From the NCBI GenBank assembly GCA_030041035.1, contig JASHOO010000315.1, positions 1 through 37,180 of the forward strand: a stretch of DNA of 37,180 nt, given 5' to 3'. The notes below the pieces were generated by a model. The model did no database searches. It was not told where the DNA came from and saw only the letters and a list, made by a program, of their open reading frames with translations. The position numbers were made by a program, and so were the translations under genes. This stretch comes from Bryobacteraceae bacterium (GTDB lineage Bacteria; Acidobacteriota; Terriglobia; Bryobacterales; Bryobacteraceae). Each line of letters opens with the position of its first letter. Position 1 is the first letter of the stretch. This document shows positions 16,477-24,621 of the stretch, in pieces.

Positions 16477-17534
16477 AGGCTGTCTTGCTTACCCTGGCGG
16501 CGGTGAGCCTGCTGCCGGCGCAAGAGCCGCGGCTTACGAACGCTAAGATCGAAACGCGCACGGTCACATCGGGTCTCGATCGCGAGTTTCACGCGATCCT
16601 GACCTCCGAGAATGGCGCGGCATGGGTCGGTTACGCGGTGCGCGCAGTTCCGGGCGACCATCAGATGTGCTGTTACAGCTCGTTTGAGGATGCAGCGGGC
16701 AATCGCTGCTGCCGGGGTTGCGCGCTGGAAGCTTCCAGGGGCGGTGTTACGGTGGCGAATGCGCCCAGGCCGATCTCACTCGAATCCGCGGGGTATATTT
16801 TCGTACTGTTTCGCATCGAGCAACACGCTGTCGATCGCATCCGAACCTTCTCGGCCGACTGCGAGCTGGATGGCGGCGGACTTCCGGTTTACTGGTTCAC
16901 CGGAGTGCCGGCTGCAGAGAGCGTCGCCCTCCTCGCCGGCTTCGTTCCGCAAATAGCAGCGGAGCATCGCCAAAGCGCCCCGGCCATGGCGGCCATCGCG
17001 CTCCACGCCGATCCGGCGGCAGACCAGGCGCTCGAAAGGTTGGTTGCGCCGGGAGAGCCCGATTCGATCCGTGAAAAAGCGACGTTCTGGCTGGGTAGCG
17101 CGCGAGGCCGCCGAGGCTTCGAAGTGCTTCGGCGCATTGTGACGGAAGATGCGAGTGATCGCGTCCGGGAGAAGGCCGTTTTCGGATTAAGCGTCAGCCA
17201 AGAGCCGGAGGCTGTCGCGGTCATGGTCGGGGTAGCGAAGAACGACCGCAGCAGCCACGTTCGGGGCCAGGCGCTGTTCTGGCTGGCGCACAAGGCCGGC
17301 GAGATGGCTGCGGCTGCTATTACTGAGGCCGTTGAGAACGATCCGGATACGGAAGTCAAGAAGCGCGCGGTATTCGCGTTGCAGCAACTTCCTCCGGATG
17401 AAGGCGTTCCGCTGCTGATTCAGGTGGCGCGGACGAACAAGAATCCGGCGGTGCGTAAACAGGCGATGTTTTGGCTGGGCCAGTCCAACGACCCCCGGGC
17501 TGTCCGCTTTTTTGAGGAAGTCTTGCTAAAGTGA
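16473..17534 (+). CDS. Exported HEAT-repeat protein with Cys-rich N-terminal domain
   Basis: MKAVLLTLAAVSLLPAQ signal; HQMCCYSSFEDAAGNRCCRGCALE; HEAT units SIREKATFWLGSARGRRGFEVLRRIV, RVREKAVFGLSVSQEPEAVAVMVGVAK, AVRKQAMFWLGQSNDPRAVRFFEEVL; ATGA overlap with upstream gene. Confidence 0.87.
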   Translation: MKAVLLTLAAVSLLPAQEPRLTNAKIETRTVTSGLDREFHAILTSENGAAWVGYAVRAVPGDHQMCCYSSFEDAAGNRCCRGCALEASRGGVTVANAPRPISLESAGYIFVLFRIEQHAVDRIRTFSADCELDGGGLPVYWFTGVPAAESVALLAGFVPQIAAEHRQSAPAMAAIALHADPAADQALERLVAPGEPDSIREKATFWLGSARGRRGFEVLRRIVTEDASDRVREKAVFGLSVSQEPEAVAVMVGVAKNDRSSHVRGQALFWLAHKAGEMAAAAITEAVENDPDTEVKKRAVFALQQLPPDEGVPLLIQVARTNKNPAVRKQAMFWLGQSNDPRAVRFFEEVLLK

Positions 17535-17573
17535 GGGCCGGTCGGGCGTCTCAATTTCAGGGCACATTTCTTG

Positions 17574-17600
17574 GGAACCTTTGCCCTCTGATGTGCGTAA
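17574..17600 (+). promoter_or_regulatory. ECF-type promoter candidate GGAACC-N16-CGTAA upstream of the ABC ATPase gene
   Basis: GGAACC 17574-17579, 16-nt spacer, CGTAA 17596-17600; 24 nt before the ATG at 17625. Confidence 0.5.
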
Positions 17601-17624
17601 ATCCCATGTAACCGGAGGTACTGA

Positions 17625-18326
17625 ATGCAACCGCTGCTGCATCTGGAAGGCGTGACGAAGGTATTCACAACCGACGAGGTTGAGACGCACGCACTCGCCG
17701 GGATTCATCTGGAGATCAACAAGGGTGATTATATTTCCATTTCCGGACCCTCGGGCTGCGGAAAATCGACGCTGCTGGCCATTTTAGGCTTGCTCGATAC
17801 GCCCTCAGACGGCAAGTATATTTTGAATGACACGCCGGTGGAAACGCTCAAAATGCGCGACCGTGCGCGCATCCGAAATCGGGAAATCGGCTTCATTTTT
17901 CAGGCATTCAATTTAATTGGCGATCTCACGGTGTATGAAAACGTGGAGCTGCCGTTGACGTATCGCAACATGCCGGCGCGCGAGCGGAAGGGCCTGGTGA
18001 TGGAGGCGCTGGAGCGGGTGGGCATGTCACACCGCATGAAGCACTACCCTTCGCAGCTCTCGGGCGGACAACAACAGCGTGTGGCCGTGGCGCGGGCGCT
18101 GGTGGGAAAGCCCTCGATTCTGCTGGCTGACGAGCCTACCGGCAACCTCGACTCGGCCAATGGCGAGGCGGTGATGGAGTTGTTGCGCGATCTGCATCGC
18201 TCGGGTGCGACCATCTGCATGGTGACGCACGATCCGCGCTATGCCCGCACGGCCGATCGAGTGATCCAGTTATTCGACGGGCGCGTGGTGGAAGAAGGGC
18301 AGAACGCGGCGGCCGCTGTAAACTGA
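17625..18326 (+). CDS. ABC transporter ATP-binding protein, MacB/LolD-like
   Basis: Walker A GPSGCGKST, LSGGQQQRVAVARAL signature, Walker B ILLADEPTGNLDS; AFNLIGDLTVYENVELPLTYR. Confidence 0.96.
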   Translation: MQPLLHLEGVTKVFTTDEVETHALAGIHLEINKGDYISISGPSGCGKSTLLAILGLLDTPSDGKYILNDTPVETLKMRDRARIRNREIGFIFQAFNLIGDLTVYENVELPLTYRNMPARERKGLVMEALERVGMSHRMKHYPSQLSGGQQQRVAVARALVGKPSILLADEPTGNLDSANGEAVMELLRDLHRSGATICMVTHDPRYARTADRVIQLFDGRVVEEGQNAAAAVN

Positions 18327-18400
18327 TTTATCTCCAATAACCGATTTAAATACAGGAATTTCCGCAAATTCGGCCGTCGGGACATTTCCTGATTGCGCCT

Positions 18401-18429
18401 TTGACTTGGGCCCTTTATTCTCATATCTA
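18401..18429 (+). promoter_or_regulatory. Sigma70 promoter TTGACT-N17-TATCTA upstream of the small ORF at 18473
   Basis: -35 18401-18406, 17-nt spacer, -10 18424-18429; predicted +1 near 18436. Confidence 0.65.
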
Positions 18430-18472
18430 AGGGAAACATCCCAATAACCCGCTTCGTTAATAGGAGGGTCCC

Positions 18473-18619
18473 ATGGAGCGCTACGTGTCCTTAACCTCGG
18501 ATTTGCTGGAAAGGCTGGGCTACTTGATCTGCCGGCTGATGCACAACGAGATCACGCGCCCGGTGCAGAGCCAGTACGTTTGCCTGAAGTGCATGCGCAA
18601 GCATTACGTGAATTTCTAG
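18473..18619 (+). CDS. 48-aa small protein with CxxC motif (not in ORF track)
   Basis: Manual translation MERYVSLTSDLLERLGYLICRLMHNEITRPVQSQYVCLKCMRKHYVNF*; SD TAGGAGGG just upstream and a sigma70 promoter at 18401-18429. Confidence 0.75.
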   Translation: MERYVSLTSDLLERLGYLICRLMHNEITRPVQSQYVCLKCMRKHYVNF

Positions 18620-18620
18620 T

Positions 18621-19214
18621 TCAGACGGCGGGGCGCTTGCGGGCGCGAGACCACCAGACCACTAGCCCCACCACGATGGCGCCGACGGTAAGCCACAGCA
18701 GGACACTGTTTACCTGGTCGCTCATACGCGACCATTGCTCTCCCAGGAAGTAACCCAGGGAAACGAAGCTGATCACCCACAACAGGCCGCCACTATAAGC
18801 GAACAGAGCGAAGACATGCGGTTCCAGCTCGGAACTTCCTGCGACGATAGCCGTAAAATGACGAACCCCAGGCATGAAATATCCGAAGAACAGCGCCCAG
18901 CGGCCCAGGCGCTCGAACCAGTTGTGCACGCGGTCCAGGCGCTCCTTAGTGAGGTGCAGGTAAGAACCGTACTTGTGAATGAGGTATAAGCCACCGGTGC
19001 GGCCGATGGTGTAGCTGAGGGTGATGCCGCAGACGCTGCCGGCATATGTGGTGAGAATGGTCGGCAGGAAATGAAACTCACCGCGATAGACTAGGTATCC
19101 GGAAAACGTGAGCAGCGTTTCGTCCGGAACCGGAAGCCCGACGATTCCCAGAACTAATAAGCAGAAGACGGCGAGATGGCCGTAGTGCGAGATCAGATGA
19201 GCGACAATGTCCAT
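18621..19214 (-). CDS. DedA/SNARE-associated family membrane protein
   Basis: GIVGLPVPDETLLTFSGYLVYRGEFHFLPTILTTYAGSVCGITLSYTIGRTGG...FFGYFMPGVRHFTAIVAGSSEL. Confidence 0.93.
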   Translation of the reverse strand: MDIVAHLISHYGHLAVFCLLVLGIVGLPVPDETLLTFSGYLVYRGEFHFLPTILTTYAGSVCGITLSYTIGRTGGLYLIHKYGSYLHLTKERLDRVHNWFERLGRWALFFGYFMPGVRHFTAIVAGSSELEPHVFALFAYSGGLLWVISFVSLGYFLGEQWSRMSDQVNSVLLWLTVGAIVVGLVVWWSRARKRPAV

Positions 19215-19266
19215 GGGCGTTCGCGAGGAGACATGAGCGGGTGGTGTGCGGCCGCGTTGAGGCGCA

Positions 19267-20292
19267 TTATGACAGCCGGACCGGTTTGGGACCCTTCGTT
19301 AGGACACGCCCGATGCGGTAGCCGGCGGGCAAATTCCGCTCGAGTTGCGCGGCGTCCTCCTCCGGAAGCGCGATCAATAGCCCCCCCGAGGTTTGCGGAT
19401 CGTAGAGCAGTTTTTCCAGTTCCGGGGCCAGATCGCGCGTGAGCTCGACAGCGCATGACGCGAACTCGCGGTTGTTTTTCAGGCCTCCCGGCAAAGCGCC
19501 TTTGCGCGCGTAGTCGAGCGCACCGGGGAGGAAGCGGACAGCGCTGGTTTCTATTTCGAGTGTTACGCCGCTCGCTAGCGCCATTTCGCGTGCGTGGCCG
19601 ATCAACCCAAAGCCGGTGACATCCGTGCAACCGTGAACGTCGAACCCCAACATGGCTTCACAGGCCCGGCGGTTCAATGCCAGCATCGATTCGATGGCGG
19701 CCTGCACGTCGGACTCGGCTGCGATCTCCCGCTTCAGCGCGGTGGTGATGACACCGGTGCCGATGCGTTTGGTGAATACCAGGACGTCGCCGGCGCGTGC
19801 TCCCGAATTGGTTTTAACGCGCTCAGGGTGCACCGTACCCGTCACGGCATAGCCGAATTTCACTTCGTCATCGGCCACGCTGTGACCACCCAGAATCACG
19901 CAGCCAGACTCATGGATTTTGTCAGCGCCGCCCTTGAGAATCTGCTCCAATGTATCCAAATCCCCGTTGGCCGGGTACGCTAGTAGAGACAGGGCGGAGA
20001 GCGGCTTGCCGCCCATGGCGTAAACATCGCTCAGCGCATTGGCCGCGGCGACGGCGCCGTAAGTGTATGGATCGTCGACAATAGGGGTGAAAAAATCAAC
20101 GGTCTGCACGAGGGCGAGCTCCGGCGTCAGCTTGTACACACCGGCGTCGTCGGCAGTGTCAAACCCCACCAGCACGTTCTCGTTAGTGACGCGCGGGATC
20201 GCGGCCAATACCCGGTCCAATAACTTTGGACTCAGCTTGGACGCTCAACCCGCGGCTTTCACGTGTGCGGTCAGCTTGTGCTGCGTAATCAT
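19267..20292 (-). CDS. selD: Selenide, water dikinase; apparent selenoprotein with in-frame UGA at 20247-20245
   Basis: Manual upstream extension: MITQHKLTAHVKAAG-U-ASKLSPKLLDRVLAAIPRVTNENVLVGFDTADDAGVYKL...; ATG at 20292 preceded by GAGGA. The ORF track starts at an internal TTG (20220), after the UGA. Confidence 0.93.
20212..20235 (-). promoter_or_regulatory. Candidate bacterial SECIS element
   Basis: RNA CUG(A)GUCCAA-AGUUA-UUGGACCGG downstream of UGA: 6-bp perfect stem extended by 3 pairs over a bulged A; loop G is 21 nt after the UGA. Confidence 0.7.
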
Positions 20293-20327
20293 ACTGTCCT
20301 CACTATAATAGGGCACTGGAGGTGGTG

Positions 20328-21749
20328 ATGCCCCAGGTGTCTACCAAGACGTCCGCCGTTCTCGCGTCCTTGCTGCTGTTGCTGCTGGCGGTCTCTCTGA
20401 TTTCACGTGAACCGCAAGCCGATCCTCGCTTGAAGAATGCGTACCGCCGGCCGGAAATGAACGGCTGGACCTACGTACATTTGGAAGGCACGCCCGCGGA
20501 ACTCGGTTTTCAGCACGGGTATCTGCTGGCACCGGAATTGGGCGACGCCTTTAAGGTGACGCAGCTCGAGCTGACACACGACAACGGCAAGAGCTGGGAA
20601 TTCTTCCGCACCGCGGCCAAGGAAATGTTGTGGCCGCACATTGAGCAGGAATACCGGGACGAAATGCAGGGCATCGCGGAGGGCGCCGGCGCTCGCGGCG
20701 TCAAAGTCGATCTATGGGACATCGTGGCCATGAATGCCTCCATGGAGTGGAGCTATTACGTTAACCAGTATGACAAGGAGCGCGGCATTCACTCGCCGCC
20801 TTCGGTGACTGCGCCGTCTCACTGCAGCGCGTTCGTCGCCACCGGTAGCTACACCAAAGACGGGCGCATTGTGATGGCGCACAACAACTGGACCCAATAC
20901 CTCGACGGCGAGCGCTGGACCGTCATGTTCGACATTGTTCCGGCGCAGGGCCATCGCTTCATCATGGACGGCTATCCAGGTTTGATTCACAGCGGCGACG
21001 ATTTCGGCATCAACAGCGCCGGGATGATGGTAACCGAGACCACCATCTCCAATTTTCACGGCTGGGACGCGAACGGCATTCCCGAGTGCGTGCGCGCGCG
21101 CAAGGCGCTGCAATATTCCTCTTCGATTGACGATTTCGTGCGCATCATGAAGGAAGGCAACAACGGCGGCTATGCCAATAACTGGCTGGTGGCCGATCGC
21201 AAAACCAACGAGATTGCCGACCTGGAGCTGGGCTTGAAAAATGTAAATGTTGAGCGCACCAAGGACGGTTACTTCGCCGGCTCCAATTTCCCCATAAACG
21301 ACAAGATGATTCACGAGGAGACCGATTTCCCCGTGGGCAATTTATCCAACAGCGCCAACGCGCGCCACGTGCGCTGGGATCAGTTGATGAAGGAAAACAA
21401 GGGCAAGATCGACGTGGCGGCGGCGGAAAAATTCCTGGCCGACCACTATGACACCTACGAGCGCAAAGAGCAGGCCGACGAGCGCACCTTGTGCGGGCAC
21501 ATCGACCTTTCTCCACGCGGCGACCTGCCCTGGATGCCGGCTTACGGCATGGCCGGCGCGGTGATCAACAAGGTCTCGGATTCTGCCATGGCCGAGAAGC
21601 TGACGCTGGCCGCGGATGCCGGCCATGCGTGCGGCTTGAATTTCAAAGCCGCCGAGCACCTGAAGAAGCATCCCGAGTTCGCCTGGCAGAAATCCTTGCT
21701 GCGCGATATGGACGCGCATCGCTGGGCCACGTTCAGCGCCGGAATGTGA
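20328..21749 (+). CDS. Exported Ntn-hydrolase, C45 peptidase / phospholipase B-like family
   Basis: N-terminal hydrophobic segment; LEGTPAELGFQHGYLLAPEL...MQGIAEGAGARG...APSHCSAFVATGSYTKDGRIVMAHNNW (candidate Cys nucleophile); GGAGG before ATG 20328. Confidence 0.82.
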   Translation: MPQVSTKTSAVLASLLLLLLAVSLISREPQADPRLKNAYRRPEMNGWTYVHLEGTPAELGFQHGYLLAPELGDAFKVTQLELTHDNGKSWEFFRTAAKEMLWPHIEQEYRDEMQGIAEGAGARGVKVDLWDIVAMNASMEWSYYVNQYDKERGIHSPPSVTAPSHCSAFVATGSYTKDGRIVMAHNNWTQYLDGERWTVMFDIVPAQGHRFIMDGYPGLIHSGDDFGINSAGMMVTETTISNFHGWDANGIPECVRARKALQYSSSIDDFVRIMKEGNNGGYANNWLVADRKTNEIADLELGLKNVNVERTKDGYFAGSNFPINDKMIHEETDFPVGNLSNSANARHVRWDQLMKENKGKIDVAAAEKFLADHYDTYERKEQADERTLCGHIDLSPRGDLPWMPAYGMAGAVINKVSDSAMAEKLTLAADAGHACGLNFKAAEHLKKHPEFAWQKSLLRDMDAHRWATFSAGM

Positions 21750-21760
21750 GCTGCGGAAGA

Positions 21761-23047
21761 TTACCGATTCTCCAGCTGCCAAACCACTTTGCCTTGGACA
21801 ATGGTCGCGGCCGGCCCGCCGCGGAACTGCCAGCCATCGAAGGGCGTGTTCTTACTCTTCGAAAAACTGCGGTTGACGTCATAGGTCCAGGAGCGTTCGA
21901 TGTCGAAAAGCGTTACGTCGCCCACAGCGCCGGCAGCGAGCGTTCCACGGTCCAGATGCAGGATCCGCGCCGGGCCGGTGGTGAACAGTTCGACCACGCG
22001 CACCAGGCTGATCTTTCCCGTGTGGTAGAGCTTTTCCAGCGTTAAGCCCAGTGCGGTCTCGAGTCCAATGATGCCGAACGGGCACTTCTCAAATTCCTGC
22101 ATCTTTTCGCTGCCGGGGTGGGGCGCGTGATCGGTGGCGATAGCGTCCACGGTTCCGGAGACAATGCCCTCCAGCACTGCCGCCACATCGCAAGCCGATC
22201 GCAGCGGCGGCTTCATCTTGTAGCTGCTGTCGTAGCTGGTGATAGCGGCATCGCTCAGCGCGAAGTGGTGGGGCGTGGCCTCGCATGTGACCGAAAGCCC
22301 GCGTTTCTTGGCGAATTGCACCATGTGGAGGGAGTGGCGCGACGAGATGTGCGCTACGTGAAAACGCACGCCGGTGTTCTCGGCCAGCAGAATATCGCGC
22401 GCCACCATGACATCCTCGGAACTCGCGGGAATGCCGCGCAATCCGAGCCTGGTGGATGGCACGCCCTCGTGCATCTCGCCGCCCGCGCTCAGGTTCAAGT
22501 CTTCGCAATGGTCGATTACAGGCAGGTCGAACGACTTGGCCAGTTGCATAGCGCGGCGCATGACGCGCGCGTTCATCACCGGCCGGCCGTCATCCGAAAG
22601 GGCGACGATACCCGCGTTTTTCATCGAGCCGAATGCCGCCAGTTCTTCCCCCGCGCTGTTTTTGGTAATCGCGCCGATTGGAAACACGTTCACCACGGCT
22701 TGTTGACGGGCCCGCTCGATGATGTAACTCGTCACCGTGGCGTTATCGTTCACCGGGAGCGTATTGGGCATGCAACAGATGGAGGTGAAGCCGCCCGCCG
22801 CCGCCGCACGCGCCCCCGTTTCGATGGTCTCGGAGTGTTCGATGCCCGGCTCACGCAGGTGGACGTGCATGTCGATGAATCCGGGAGCGACTACCAGCCC
22901 GCTCGCGTCCAATATCTCGCCGCCTTTGCCGTCCAGTTGCCGCTCGATTGCTGCCACGCGTCCGTCTTCAATCAGTACGTCAGCCGGACCGTCGAATCCC
23001 GTAGCCGGATCGACGACGCGTCCGTTCTTAATGAGCAGCGAAGCCAT
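21761..23047 (-). CDS. pyrC: Dihydroorotase
   Basis: LLIKNGRVVDPATGFDGPADVLIEDGRVAAIE...APGFIDMHVHLREPGIEHSETIETGARAAAAGGFTSICCMPNT...AIATDHAPHPGSEK. Start MASLL (23047) preferred over 23098. Confidence 0.96.
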   Translation of the reverse strand: MASLLIKNGRVVDPATGFDGPADVLIEDGRVAAIERQLDGKGGEILDASGLVVAPGFIDMHVHLREPGIEHSETIETGARAAAAGGFTSICCMPNTLPVNDNATVTSYIIERARQQAVVNVFPIGAITKNSAGEELAAFGSMKNAGIVALSDDGRPVMNARVMRRAMQLAKSFDLPVIDHCEDLNLSAGGEMHEGVPSTRLGLRGIPASSEDVMVARDILLAENTGVRFHVAHISSRHSLHMVQFAKKRGLSVTCEATPHHFALSDAAITSYDSSYKMKPPLRSACDVAAVLEGIVSGTVDAIATDHAPHPGSEKMQEFEKCPFGIIGLETALGLTLEKLYHTGKISLVRVVELFTTGPARILHLDRGTLAAGAVGDVTLFDIERSWTYDVNRSFSKSKNTPFDGWQFRGGPAATIVQGKVVWQLENR

Positions 23048-23960
23048 TGGCGTGTTCTCCCACGATGCGCTCGAGCACCGCCATGCGCACGGCGACACCG
23101 TTCTCCACCTGGTTCAGAATTACCGAGCGCTGAAAATCGGCGACCTCCGAAGAAAGCTCGCGGCCGCGATTAATGGGGCCGGGATGCATGACGATGGCGT
23201 CCGGCTTGGCCAGCGCCATATGCTCCAGGCGCAATCCGTAGAATTGGAAATACTCTCCCGCGGAAAGCGGCGGATCGTGCATGCGCTCCAGTTGCACGCG
23301 CAGCATCATGATGACATCAGCCTCGCGGATGGCTTCCCGGATGTCGGTGGCGAGAGTCACGCCTGGTGCGATTTGCGTCAGCTCCGGCGGCAGCAAAGTG
23401 GCCGGCCCGCACAGCACAATGTCCACGCCGAATTTGGAGAGCAGGTGCACGTTCGATCGCGCCACACGGCTGTGCGCGATATCTCCGATGATGGCCACAC
23501 GCAGGCCTTCGAGAGCCGGCCGGTGGTCGAGAATCGTCAGCGCGTCGAGTAGCGCCTGAGTCGGATGCTCATGTGTTCCATCGCCGGCGTTGACGATGGG
23601 GATGGCAAGGTGCCGGGCCAGGAAATGCGGGGCGCCGGATGCGGAATGACGCATCACGATCGCATCGGGGCGCATGGCGGCCAGGGTGTTCAACGTGTCC
23701 ACCAGAGATTCGCCCTTGGAGACGCTCGAGCCCGACGCCGTGATCGACACCGCGTCCGCCCCCAGCCGCTTGGCGGCGATTTCGAAACTCGTACGGGTGC
23801 GCGTCGAAGCTTCAAAGAACAGGTTGACGATCATCTTGCCGCGCAGCGTGTCGAGCTTCTTGAAAGCCTGGCTTTGCAGCGGCTGAAAATATCTCGCCCG
23901 ATGCAGAATGGCTTCCACCTCGGCGCGCGTGAGTTCTTCGATTCCGAGCAGTCCAGCCAT
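23028..23960 (-). CDS. pyrB: Aspartate carbamoyltransferase catalytic subunit
   Basis: MIVNLFFEASTRTRTSFEIAAKRLGADAV...HPTQALLDALTI...VMHPGPINRGRELSSEVAD. Confidence 0.97.
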   Translation of the reverse strand: MAGLLGIEELTRAEVEAILHRARYFQPLQSQAFKKLDTLRGKMIVNLFFEASTRTRTSFEIAAKRLGADAVSITASGSSVSKGESLVDTLNTLAAMRPDAIVMRHSASGAPHFLARHLAIPIVNAGDGTHEHPTQALLDALTILDHRPALEGLRVAIIGDIAHSRVARSNVHLLSKFGVDIVLCGPATLLPPELTQIAPGVTLATDIREAIREADVIMMLRVQLERMHDPPLSAGEYFQFYGLRLEHMALAKPDAIVMHPGPINRGRELSSEVADFQRSVILNQVENGVAVRMAVLERIVGEHANGFAAH

Positions 23961-23971
23961 TCGGATGAATC

Positions 23972-24535
23972 CTAAGCGGTGTCTGCCGCCACTTTTTCCA
24001 CTAGCAACACCTTTTCCATCTGGTCGATTTCTTGAAACTTCACCTCGATAATTTCGTTGTCCGTGGTTTGCACCGTGCGGCCCACGAATTTGGCTTCAAT
24101 CGGCAGTTCCCGGTGGCCGCGGTCGATGAGCACCAGAAGTTGCACACGCGCGGGCCTTCCATGATCAAATAAAGCGTCGAGCGCGGCGCGGATCGTCCGG
24201 CCGGTGTAGAGAACGTCATCCATGAGGATGATGTCCTTACCGTGCACCGAAAAGGGAATCTCGGTAGCGTTCACCACGGGCTTGATATCTACCGTGGTCA
24301 GGTCGTCCCGGTAAAGGTTGATATCGAGGATGCCGACCGGAATCGAGCGTTTCTCGAGCGCTTCGATCTTGCGCGCCAGACGCTGCGCCAGCGGAACCCC
24401 GCGCCGGCGAATGCCTACGAACGCCAACCGGTCGAGATCCGCATTCTTTTCGAGAATCTCATGCGCCAGCCGGACGAGCGTGCGGTCCACTTCCGACGCA
24501 CTCATCAACTGAGCCTTTTCCCGCGTCGCAATCAT
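23972..24535 (-). CDS. pyrR: Bifunctional pyr operon regulator / uracil phosphoribosyltransferase
   Basis: LAHEILEKNADLDRLAFVGIRRRGVPLAQRLARKI...DIILMDDVLYTGRTIRAALDALFDHGRPARVQLLVLIDRGHRELPI. Confidence 0.96.
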   Translation of the reverse strand: MIATREKAQLMSASEVDRTLVRLAHEILEKNADLDRLAFVGIRRRGVPLAQRLARKIEALEKRSIPVGILDINLYRDDLTTVDIKPVVNATEIPFSVHGKDIILMDDVLYTGRTIRAALDALFDHGRPARVQLLVLIDRGHRELPIEAKFVGRTVQTTDNEIIEVKFQEIDQMEKVLLVEKVAADTA

Positions 24536-24621
24536 AGGGTGGTTTATCGGCTTAAGGTTAGCACAAGGCGGGCGGCGCGACGGCGCGAAATTTGCCGATC
24601 TGCATCGCTTATAATTTGACT

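Noticed and set aside
18356-18371. GAATTT-CCGC-AAATTC hairpin after the ABC ATPase gene
   Set aside because: Short AT-rich stem without a T-tract; could be chance.
22118-23173. 351-aa plus-strand ORF
   Set aside because: Antisense to pyrC; no motifs.
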